Assembly: GCA_002897115.2 (NCBI GenBank)
Contig: BCIH01000006.1
Span: forward strand, 486,634 to 550,633
DNA length: 64,000 nt
Source: Prototheca cutis
Taxonomy: Eukaryota; Chlorophyta; Trebouxiophyceae; Chlorellales; Chlorellaceae
Direction of reading: 5' to 3'
Shown here: positions 24,640-34,480 of the stretch, in pieces
Layout of the letters: each line of letters starts with the position of its first letter
How positions within the stretch are numbered: the stretch's first letter is position 1
The notes under the pieces: model-generated
The model's database searches: none
What the model was told of the DNA's origin: nothing
The model's input: only the letters and a program-made list of their open reading frames with translations
Position numbers and translations under genes: made by a program

Positions 24640-27600
24640 GCGGCAGCAGGCCCGACGACGGTGAGCTTGTCGTGGATCTTTTCGGCGGCGGCAATGATGG
24701 CCGGGAGCGTGGCATCTTCCACACCCGCACCCGCGGGGACGGCCAGCTGCGGGGGCTTGGCCGCACCCGCGGCATGGATCCGGGGCATGGCCCTGAAACA
24801 CAGCTCAAACAGCTCGATGGTGAGGGCACCATCAGCACTGTCGGGGTCTTGCACCGTATCCAGTTTTTCCGCCACCAGGTACTGCATCAGTATCGTGACC
24901 ATGTGGCGGTTGACCTTGCTCCGGGCCGCCTGCTCACTCTCCACCAGGTGCTTGAGCACTGGCATGTACCAACGGTCGCCCCGGACCGTGTCAAAGAGCA
25001 GGCCTATGCAGGGCGCCAGCACGTCACAGAAATCGCGGGCGTCCTGCAGCACCGTGAACACGTCGGCCAGCTGTTCCCGGGGGTCCAGCCCTGCGCTGGG
25101 TGCGGGCCACGACTGGTACAGCGCCAGCGCAGCAAGCCCGTGCCGCAGGCACCGCGCCACCGTCCGCACGTCCCCCGCATCAAAGGCCCAGGGACGCACG
25201 GGGAAAGATAGCGGTGCGGGGAGCCCGCGGTTGCTGTGGAAAGCGACCAGCGTATACAGCACGCTCTTCAAACAGCTCAGCACGGTTTGCAGCAGAGCCC
25301 TGCAGAATGATGTTTAGAGGGTGGCTGCTGGGCAATGCATTGTTTGTGCATGTCTCTTGGGATCAAGGGACGTCGTTCTGGGTACATGGCAGAGAAGCCT
25401 GGCGGCCACGCGAAGCCCAGCCTCCCCCAAAACACATGCCTAAAGTCCTGGACATCCTTGTCCTTGACGGCAGGGCTCGGGCCCGTGGACGACGTAACCA
25501 TCAGCTTGAACGCATGCTGTGAATGTCATTGAGAGAGGGAGGGACGGAGGTCATGGAAGAGTTCTTATCAATGGCAGTTCTTCCCTTCAAGGGACAGCTG
25601 GCTACACTACTACCAACACTCCGCAGTTGCACAAACAAATCAAAAGAAAACGCAGCTGACATCACTGGCTCACCTCACGCAGGTTTTCGAAATCGGACTC
25701 AACCTTGGCATCCCCCTCGGCCAGCGTCTCGGCAGCATCCGTCGCAGTCAGGTCTTCCTCGGTCTCCATGGGCTCGGCCCCAGAATCGGGCTTGACGCCG
25801 TCGGCCTCTTCGACCAAAGGCTTGCCGGCAGTGTCGGCAGTTTCCTCCACTTCCATGGGCTCGGGCTTGGGCATGGCCTCCGCCTCAGCAGATCCCTCGG
25901 TTCCCGGCTCTGCCTTGATCCCCCCGGCAGCCTGCTCGGTGGCTGAGCCCGCTCCAGGGACTGCCTCCTCCGCCTTGACTTCCGCCGCAGTGGCGCCGTT
26001 GGCGGCGGCCGAGCCCTCGGCCGCCGAAGCCTGGTGCTCCAGCGCCGCCCGTCGCTGAGCCAGCGCGGTCTTGGCGTCGATGATCGCGCGTGCGCTGCGT
26101 GCTCCCTCCCCCACCTCTGCTGCCTTGTCTGCCTGCCTCTTCAGCATCTCCTCCGCCAGCCTGTTTGTGGGTTTCGGGGGGGGGGAGTTGTTGTTGTTGT
26201 TGTTGCTCGTCTCGGTGCATTCTCCCACATACCAAACCCCCACGCGTGGAAATACCGTCCTTGTGGCGAATCCTTGCCATCGGCAGGCAGTCCCTATGTT
26301 GGAAGTGCTTCCAACCCTGCACCCATTCACCGCCACTCCCCTCGCCAACATACACACAATCACCCCGCTTGCTTGCTCCAAAAAACCAGCACCAATTGAC
26401 AAACTCACACTCGGTAGCGGGCAACTTGGGCGGCGAGGGCGGCGAGTTTCCCGACAAAGCACCCCAGGATTTGACCCAGGAGCGCGCGGCATCGCTCGCA
26501 GGTGGCCGGGTCGGCGGCTCGACGCTGGAACACGGCCTCGATCAGGTTGTACAGCAGTCGCAGCGACGTGCTTTGCAGCGCGGCGGGCGCGGTGCAGTCG
26601 GCCGCGGACCGCGCAAACAGGCGCACAACGGTGCCCAGCTGGTCCATGGAAAGGTCGGCCTTGACGCTGGCCACCAGCTCGGCCAGCGTCGAGCAGGCCA
26701 GCGGCCGGACGGCTTCTGCAGCCGCACGGGACCGGCCCAGCAGGACGTCTTCGTCCAGCACCGTGTCCAGGTACGGCAGCAGACCCGGGCGCAGCGGCGT
26801 AGCCAGCGCGTTGCGCAGGGCCACCATCAGCTCGCGCCGCAGCGGCACGCCGTCGGGCAGCGAGCCCAGCACGCGGACAAGCGCGCCGCAGACAGCGTCG
26901 CGGTGCGCCATCAGTGCCGACTGCAGGTTGGCGGGGCGCGCCATCACAGTCAGAAAGGCCAGCATCTTGATCTGCGCCATGCGCAGCTCAGCCACGACGG
27001 GGGCAAGGCCCGGGGGCAGCGGCGTGCCGGGCCCCGGGCCGGCCACCGACGCGGCCGCCACCATCAGCGGCACCAGCGGCGGCGCGTGCTGCTGCATGCG
27101 CTTGGGGTAGCACTGCAGCAAGAAGACAACAAACACCGCGACTTCGGCCGCGAGTTTGAACGAACCTCGTGCAGGGATGACAGGCAGCGGGTCGGCCGCC
27201 GCCGCAGGGAAAGGTTCGCCCACACGGGCGGGGAGCCGCGCCGCAATCACGCGCTCGTACGTGACGGGGAGCTCTTCGTACAACTGCCGCAGCCACTCGA
27301 AAAACGGTGCGGTCTGGTCCTCCAGCATCAACTTGTACGCCTTGTGCACCTCAAACAGCACACGCTGCGCGACCATGCCATTGGTCTCGTTATCCTGGGC
27401 CAGGATGGTGTGGCAGATTCCCAGCAGCTCCGGCACTGCCGATTTAGGCAGCTCCGTGACCGCCAGGCGACCAAGCAGGTCGACCGCGGCCGTCCGCATG
27501 CGGGGCCCCGGATCGGCCAGTGGAGCAGCCAGATTGGAGGGATGCTCTGCCAGCACCGACACCAGAGCGGGGAATACGGCACGGATGACGAGGCCGGCTG

Positions 27601-27991
27601 CTGGCGTGTTGAGACTGGCCTCCACCCGCTCCCGCACCGTCGTCGTCAGCACCTCCACCCGCTTCTCGATGGCTGCCGGGATAATTTTTTAAGGGGGGGA
27701 GGGGGAGTGCTTTCAGGGAAAGAGAGGAAGGTGCGAAAAACAACCAGACGTGTGTGCAGGGACATGGGAGCCCGGCCCCCCATGCACTCCAGGCTGATCC
27801 CAGCCACCTCCCGAAGACTACCCACTCCATTGCTCACGATTATCGATGTTTGTGACCTCCAGGATGCCCAGCTCATGTTGCAGAGCCACCCGCTTCCTGC
27901 GCTCCTCCTCCATCTCGGGAGTGAGCTCGGGCTGGGAGGGAGCAGCCGCAGAGGCCTGAGCTGGCCGGTTCTCGTGGCCCAGCATGCCCAT
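11165..27991 (-). CDS. TRA1: TRRAP/Tra1 PIKK-family pseudokinase scaffold
   Basis: Scaffold of SAGA and NuA4 histone acetyltransferase complexes that receives transcription activators. I trace 21 exons from the ATG at 27991 (MGMLGHENRP) to the stop at 11165, about 4490 aa; yeast and human proteins are 3744-3859, and the excess is acidic/Ala-Gly low complexity (near 22500-22700, 25700-26000, 12950-13300). Matches along the length include the N-terminal HEAT region (QRVLFEVHKAYKLMLEDQTA), the FAT region (LWDKKFLGLLY; IQVQDWDFLAHTYWLKHG) and the kinase-like region (PVPFRLT equivalent AVPFRLTRNMTAF). The FATC end reads NLCRMEPTWQPWL, against human NLCRMDPAWHPWL. No catalytic HRD or DFG equivalents, as expected for a pseudokinase. 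Introns are GT-AG except two with GC donors (starting 25439 and 16504). Confidence 0.95.
17689..17707. repeat. Two telomere-like CCCTAAAA units inside a TRRAP intron
   Basis: Reads CCTAAAACCCTAAAACCCT, i.e. just over two units of the Chlamydomonas-type telomere repeat TTTTAGGG, immediately after the 5' splice site at 17713. Two units can arise by chance. Confidence 0.5.
24555..24638. repeat. (AC)42 microsatellite at a TRRAP splice donor
   Basis: About 42 AC units on the plus strand, (GT)n on the transcribed sense. The array begins a few bases after the exon that ends near 24647, so the intron opens with GTGTGT and the 5' splice site is part of the repeat boundary. The exon on the other side starts near 24419 with the frame kept (phase 0). 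Confidence 0.9.
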
Positions 27992-28461
27992 GGCGCGCGG
28001 GAGCCCTCTCACACTCGATCTATGGTGTGTGAATCAATTAGACAGCAAGGAGGGGAGCCACGGCTCAGCATGCTCCAGGACTTGCGCGCGCGGGCGTGCC
28101 ACCCGGGCGGGCTGTCGTCCAGCTCCTGCTTCCAGCCCCTTGGCCCCTCTGGAGGGCAAATGGCGTCGATAAAAAACGACCCCTTTAATCAACAATAATT
28201 TTCCAACGCTATGGTGGGACAGCAGGGCCTCGTGGTGGTATGTCGCAGTGGCAATGCACCCCGGCAAGACAAATATGGATGGATGGGGGTGGTGGGGATT
28301 CGAAAGACCTCCTCCCCAGCGCATTGACAGGAGGTAGATGAATCAACCAAGGACGGTGTCACTCGTGCATTGCAATCACTAACTTGATCAATAGCGTGCA
28401 TATTTTGCACGCATACAGTAATCGTTTCTGTCAGGTGTAAGGGGAATCGGTGGCGCGGGGC
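27992..28461. promoter_or_regulatory. Divergent promoter region, TRRAP / CB5LP
   Basis: 470 bp between two outward-facing start codons. No TATA box that I would defend, no coding exon. The region is comparatively AT-rich at 28140-28430. Confidence 0.4.
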
Positions 28462-29175
28462 ATGCCAGCGGCCGAGGAGAGGGTGCCCACATGGGTGCTG
28501 CTGGCCGTCGTGCTGGTCGGCGGCATCCTCCTGGCCTTGATCCGCGTGGCATTTGGCACCAAGCCCAAATCAAGGAAAAGTGCGTCCGTCTTGGAGTCGT
28601 GAGGGTGGGGTCATGCGTGCTTGCAGGTCATGCTGTGATGGTGGGTGGGGTGGCCGGGAGTGGCCGTGCTCGGCCTAGGAGGAAGGACTGATGTCTTGCT
28701 GCCAGCACACCCCCCCCCAAATTCTGCACCCACCCACTGTTTAAGCGGTGCATCAACTACCCAAAAATGTCATTGATCGCGCTCTGATCGCATGCCGTGG
28801 CCCTTGAGATGACAAGACCCCCCCCAGCACGCAGGAGCCGGGCGGCGCCAGGCGCAGCCCGCGGCGACCAAGCCGGCGGCGCGGCAACTCCGGGGCTACA
28901 CCGCGGCAGAGGTGGCACGGCACGCATCGGAAAAGGACCTGTGGCTCATCATCCGCGACCGCACAACGGGGCGGGCCAATGTCTACGACGTGACCGAGTA
29001 CATCGAGGAGCACCCGGGCGGCGACGCCATCTTCACGCATGCCGGCGGCGACGCAACCGAGGGCTTCCACGGGCCCCAGCACCCAGCCACCGTGCACGAT
29101 CTCGTCCGTGAATACCTCATCGGCCACCTGGTCGAGGACGGCCAGCTGGCCGCCACCAGGGACAAGGATGCTTGA
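28462..29175 (+). CDS. CB5LP: Membrane-anchored cytochrome b5-like protein (CB5LP type)
   Basis: Haem electron carrier with an N-terminal rather than C-terminal membrane anchor, the layout of plant CB5LP. Two exons, 28462-28579 and 28835-29175, joined by a GT-AG intron in phase 1, 152 aa. Residues about 10-30 form one hydrophobic helix (WVLLAVVLVGGILLALI) followed by a Lys/Arg stretch. The cytochrome b5 domain starts at GYTAAEVARH and has the haem-ligand motif EEHPGGDA and a second His in GPQHPATV, close to CB5LP of land plants. In CB5LP the family role is linked to electron transfer for membrane-bound hydroxylases or desaturases; the partner here cannot be read from sequence. It converges on STRAP. 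Confidence 0.85.
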
Positions 29176-29200
29176 GGAGCCCCGGGCAGGTGGTGTGAGG

Positions 29201-29253
29201 GGGGGGATCCGTGACGTGGGTTATGGCGCTTACCCACATCACGGATTCCCCCC
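29201..29253. repeat. Near-perfect inverted repeat (hairpin) between convergent genes
   Basis: Arms GGGGGGATCCGTGACGTGGG and CCCACATCACGGATTCCCCC flank a loop of about 12 nt (TTATGGCGCTTA). Arms are about 21 bp with one substitution and one single-base bulge. It lies 25 nt after the CB5LP stop and 195 nt past the STRAP stop, so it would be transcribed in either 3' UTR. Function unknown. Confidence 0.85.
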
Positions 29254-29447
29254 AAACACACACACACACACTTTCCAACAACTCTGCTGTAGAATTGACA
29301 TCCTGAGCGTGTGTACAGACAAAGAGCACTGAAGCAGGATCGCAGGACACAAGCAAAAATCCATCTGGGAAGAAGCACAATCAACCCCGACGACTTGTGC
29401 TAGTTCTTTGAAAGCGGGAGCCGAACCCACCATGTTTCTGGGCAACT

Positions 29448-30731
29448 TTAGGTGGCGCCGACGAGTGGGGCCTCGACCGCGTCAGCGGTGTGGGGCGCAA
29501 AGCCTGCGGTGGCTGGACCGTCGCCAGCAGCATCCCCACCGGGTTCCTGCGTGCGCCAGATGCGGATGGTGCCGTCCTCGGACCCCGTAGCATACGTGCC
29601 ACAGTCGGGCGCAAAGCGCACGCAGTGCACGGGTCCGTGGTGCCCGCGCCCCGCCTCCACCTCCTCGCCGCTGGCCTCATCCAGGACATGGACCCACATG
29701 TCGGAGCCACCTGCCACGAGCCTGCGCCGCCTCGGGGCCAGCGCCGCACACTCGACCTCGTACCCCTGCGGCGTCAGGCGACGCAGCACCTCAAAGCTCG
29801 TGCCGTCGCGCACCACGACTTGTGTGCCGTCGGCCGTCACCACCTCGCCGCTGCCCCAGGCGACGTCGATGCTGGTCACGGGGCCCGAGCTGTCCAGCGT
29901 GCGCACCACAGACAGCGTCCGCGCGTCCACCACCGCCAGGCCAGGCGTGTCGGAAAAGGAGACCAGCAGCGCGCGGTTGTCGTGCGCCCACCGTGCGCCT
30001 GAAACCTTGCTCGCCAGCTGCGCCACCTCGGGCGCGGCCTCGGGCCGCGTCAAGTCAAACATTCGCAGCAGCTTCTCGGGGCCTGCGGGGCAGTGCATTG
30101 ATGTATGGTTTCCTCATTGGCACCTGTCACTGTCTCTGTACTCATGCATCGTAGTTACGTATAAAAGCAGCGAGCATGTGACACCAAATCCCCTTTCACT
30201 CCTCCCCTTGACACACCCAAACGCACCGCCCGTGACCAGCTTGGCCTCCTGCTGGCCCGTGGAAAAGGCCACCGTGCGCACGATGTGCTTGTGGGGAAAG
30301 GAGTAGAGTTCGGCACCCGTCACCGCGTTCCAGATGCGGGCAGTGAAGTCGGCCGACCCCGTGGCCGCGATGTAGGCGGTGTCATTCAGCACAGCAGACC
30401 AGACAGCACCCTTGTGCCCGTGGAAGGTGCCGATCCAATCCCCCGTCTCGCCATTGCGCAGCTGAGGGGAACCGTCCTTGCTCGCCGAGATCAGAAAGTA
30501 GCCATCGGGGGTGACAGGGCTGCGTCATGCGAGCGGGGTGGGTGGGGAGGTGGGCATGAGAATGATCTGGATGCCGCCCGGGGGTGCAGTCATGGGCCGG
30601 CTGTCGGGCATCACCCGCAGCGCGATCCCATCATGGCATCGCGTGTAATGCTACCTGAAGTTCAGGTCGACGATGGGACGGGTGTGGCCATGGCACACCA
30701 GCGGCGTCTGGCTCTTGTTCAGGGGTGCCAT
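29448..30731 (-). CDS. STRAP: STRAP-like WD40 repeat protein
   Basis: WD40 protein related to serine-threonine kinase receptor-associated protein/UNRIP, which in animals also binds the SMN complex. Exons 30731-30655, 30519-30227 and 30082-29448 sum to 1005 nt (334 aa), the usual family length. Diagnostic blocks: PLVCHGHTRPIVDLNFS, TPDGYFLISASKDG, TGDWIGTFHGHKGAVWSAVL, ADFTARIWNAVTG, HKHIVRTVAF, GPEKLLRMFDL and HHGPVHCVRFAPDCG with TGSEDGTIRIW. Both introns are GT-AG with matching phase. It could in principle be confused with eIF3i, but the TGDWIGTF block is STRAP-specific. Confidence 0.9.
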
Positions 30732-31502
30732 CGCTCTCAGGGCTCGTCGCCACCAGCCCGCACAGCAATGCGCCCGTTAGCCGATGGCAATGGCCAAGCA
30801 GTTGGCACCCGCCATCGACATCCGTTGTGCGTGGGGGACAGGGTTTGTGACCCTTTTTCATGGTCCATGGAGGCGCAAGGTGACGGGTTGCCAGGGCAAC
30901 CCCCCCGACCCGGCGGGAGAGCGCGCCCCTCCCGTGATCAGGAGCCCCTTTCTGGAGCGCCCTCCGGGCCCTCTGGCCCATTGCTGGGCTGAGACCATGT
31001 GGAATCCAAGTACTGCTTACACCAACTTATTGCAGTCTTCAACCTGCCAGTAAGCACGATGTTGTCGCAGGGCGGGGCAATGTGTGGACCGTTTTGGGCA
31101 CCTTTGTGCAAGGGGGTGTGGCCGCCGGCATCCGCCCAAAGGTGGCACACTGCTGCACCCACACCCTCGTGCCTAGTCCACGCACACATGTAGGGAACAC
31201 TCGAGCAAAACAGAGGATCACGAGGCAGAATCTTGGCAAAGACAGCATGGAGCAGTGTTGTTGTGTGCAGGAGGTACTCGTAGCAGAGGAAAAGGACACT
31301 GCCGTCCATAAAAAGCGGACGGGGATGGTGCAGAGATGGTACATATATGATCGTGATGGAACCGACGGGGGATGATACCATGTTCATCCCCAAACAATTT
31401 TTGACGACGGTTCTTATGCTGTCCCTTTCGCCTCCCCCTCCCAGGCCGATGATCCACGGCCCAGGAGGGAGGGAGGGAGGCACTCTTAAGTTTTGTCGCC
31501 CC
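30732..31502. other. Intergenic region between bZIP 3' end and STRAP promoter
   Basis: About 770 bp upstream of STRAP. Both flanking genes run leftward. No exon with recognisable similarity, no tRNA, no repeat. Confidence 0.5.
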
Positions 31503-34224
31503 TCAGAGGGAGCGCGCACGGCGCAGGGTGGACGGCGTCCCTCCCGTGCCCGTGCCTGTGCCCGCAGGCGCACCGCGCACCTCGGCCACCACGTTGGCAG
31601 CGGCCGCGAGGACTTGCTCGCGCAGCTCGCGGTTGGCGGCTTGGAGCGCAGCGACTTTCGCCTCGAGTGCCTGGGTGTACTCTTGGCGCCGGGCGCGCGA
31701 CCGCGCGGCGCTCTCGCGGTTCTTGATGGCGCGCTTGGTCGCGCGGGAGTCGGGAGACTCGGCCGCCGACGCCGACGCCAGCCGCGCCGCGATCGGGCCA
31801 GCTGCCGCCGCGGCCGACGGCGTGGTCATCGCAAGCATGGGACCGAGATGCGAAGGGCCCGCGTTGGTCCCATACTGCCGGCTGGGCAGCGCTGCATCCA
31901 ACTTGGGCAACGTGACAGCGGGTGACGGTGGCCCGTGGGGGNNAGCTGTGATTGTCGACGGCGCCGCAAGACCACCACCGCCAAGCTGCCCTCCAGCAGC
32001 CCCGCCGGCGACAGGTGACGGNGGCTGCGGCGGTTCCGCAACGGAGACGCCAGCACTGCGTGCGACTGATGGCGCGGGGGAGTGTGACCTCGAGGGCACC
32101 GCGCCACCGACATTCATGTCATCCACGCGGCGAACTTGGGTGGCACGNCTTGGCAGGTCATCGGAGCTTCCCTCCGACCGCCGGACGTGGCCAACGGCGC
32201 CGGCCGCGGCGGCGCGTGCCTCCTCGGCCTCACGACGCTTTTGCTTGCGCGCCGCGCGNGCCGCCGCGGCTGCGGCCGACCGCTCCGCACCCGACACCGC
32301 TGCGTCTCCAGAGGCGCCCGCCGCATGCCCTCCAAGCGGCGCCGCTGCGCCAGGGGCCGACGACACAAAGGGTGAGACGCTGGGCCCGGACACAGACCGC
32401 ACCATGCCGCTGTCCGCTGGCGNGTGGTGGTGGTGCCCTGCGCCTGGGCCACCAGCAGCGCCGTGTGCACTGGGACCCGTCGGGTAGGTGCCCGGGCCGG
32501 CGTGNGGCACGCCCTGCATGGGGCCCAGGTTGACCTTGCGATAGCCCGTCAGCCCTGCAGCGCCGCCGCCGCCACCGTCACCGGCATGCCCGTGGTCGTA
32601 CGTGGCGGNCACGTTTTCGTACGGCGTGGGTCGTAGCCCGCCGTGGTGCGCCACGTGCTGCTGCAGTTGTCGTGATGGCTGCTGCTGGCGCTGCGCGGCA
32701 GCGGCGGCGGCGGCGGCCACCGCAAGTGCCCGCGCCCCGGGATCAATCCCCGCGCCACCCTGTAGCGCCCCCAAGCCCAAGCCGGAGGGACCGAGCCCCG
32801 CAGCGTGTGCCGAGCCTTGCCCCGGGGCCTGACTCTCCTCCATCTCCCGTAGCAGCTGCGCCGCTGTGGCTGCCCACCGCGCCACGGTGTCGGGCGCCGT
32901 GGCAAGGTCGACGCCAAACAGCACCCCCGGCCCTCCGGACTCAGCAGGTGCCGGGCCCCCAGGCCGCGGCACCGTGGCACCAAACCCGGCTGTGCGGTGG
33001 TGGGGGAGCTCTGTCACGCCTCCCGGTTGTGCAAAGGGATCGGGTGGGGGGATGGTAGCCGCTTGCTGTTGTTGCTGCATGTTCGGGGTGCCGTGCCGCG
33101 GCCGCGCCGCCTGCATGGTTGTCCGGCCGTCCTCGCCCCCATGGCCCGTCGGCGGCGCGCTGGTCTCTGCCGCTGCCATGACACCCAGCAGGCCGGGCCC
33201 CGTGGCCGATCCGGCCAGGCGTGCAGGAGGTTCGATGCTCCCTGCCGCCGAGGCCAGGCCCATGCGACTTGCGCGGGGCGGCGGAGGGTCGAGGCTGTTT
33301 GGGTTGCTGGCCCCAGGCGGCAGCATGGACAAAGAGTCGCGGCTGGAGGCCAGCAGCGACGACGTCCATTGCGACGAGGGAGGCAGCAGGCTCGACATGT
33401 CGGGCAGCAGCTGCGCTGCCTGATCCAGAATCTGTGTCCAGGGGTGGGGGGGGACAGCTGTGTTCGCTTGGGCGGCGTCAATCGACCAAAAGACAAATGC
33501 AGCAGGAGTACTGACCGTGTCTGCACTTGGGAATACCGACAAAGGAGCTCAGGAAAAAATCCACCAACGACACACACTTGCCTCGGATAGGCGAAGCTCG
33601 GACCCCTCCCCCTCCAGCCGCTGCCCTATGCTGTTCATGATTTGCTCCGATATCTCATGAGAGAATTGGGTCCTGTGTACAAGGGGAGACCGTGGGGATT
33701 GGGAATGGGCCGGCTGCCGCGTTGGGCCGGCGGTGCTGATGGGTTCCTAACCTATGGGGCCCCTCCCCTCTGCCGTCTCAATTCCCGATTTTGGCAAGCG
33801 GGATGTGGTGATCTGCCCAGAAGCCAGCGCCCCACATTGCTCGGACGGGGAGCCCGGAGGCATGTCTAGACTACTGGCATGACCCGCCGCGGCAAGATCG
33901 TGTCAGGAGCTTCTCACCCCGGTATGGCAATCTTCTGGAGCGCTTCGACGGCGATGCCCAGCGAGTTGACCGAGCTGCGCAATTCGGAAGCGGACGTGGT
34001 GCCCAGCTGGGAGCCCTCAGAGCTCGCCGCAGTCACCAGCGTTTGCAGGAACTTACTCTGCGCGTGTTGTGGTCACATGCATGCTGAAATTGTGATGAAT
34101 CGGGGCACGCAGTGGACGTTTGAGGCACACAAACCCCCGCGGAACGCACCAGTTCCAGATGCAAACTGCTGTCGAGCTGGGCGCTCGACTGAGCCCCATA
34201 TGAGGGGTCCGGATTGAGCTCCAT
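31503..34224 (-). CDS. bZIP transcription factor, ABI5/ABF-like basic region
   Basis: DNA-binding regulator. Exons 34224-34150, 34057-33918, 33672-33582 and 33431-31503 sum to 2235 nt (744 aa). The C-terminal basic region KNRESAARSRARRQEYTQAL is nearly identical to plant group A (ABF/ABI5) bZIPs, which bind ACGT cores, followed by a short zipper (EAKVAALQAANRELREQV). The rest is Ala/Gly/Pro/Gln-rich with His runs, probably disordered. An N-terminal segment (KFLQTLVTAASSEG to VEALQKIA) is predicted helical. Intron 3 uses a GC donor with perfect consensus (GAG/GCAAGT). Eight single-base Ns fall inside the coding sequence (31942-32609), so the local residue calls there are uncertain. Targets unknown. 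Confidence 0.85.
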
Positions 34225-34480
34225 TGAAGCTGTTGGGACGCCTGGGGAGCTAGTAGGTGCACGTTTGGGGTCCGGTCTGTGCGCGAGTACCGGGCCATAC
34301 ACGTGGCATTGGCGGGGACCTGGTTCGTCCTGGCGGGAAGGAGGGCAGGCCGTCGGGACGCATGCCAGGTGGCGGGCCCGCGCGTGCGCGAGCGGCACAA
34401 AGTGCCACGACACCCCCTCAGCCTGCCAGCTGGCCCCTCTTCGGACCCGCGCCGGTTCTTACACGCGTTCAGACACATTT

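Noticed and set aside
24466..25317. Thr-His repeat protein read through the AC array
   Set aside because: The array is an intron microsatellite of TRRAP; dinucleotide repeats are open in any frame without stops.
26090..28198. 702-aa plus-strand open frame over the TRRAP 5' exons
   Set aside because: No similarity; it is open only because of high GC, and it crosses TRRAP introns.
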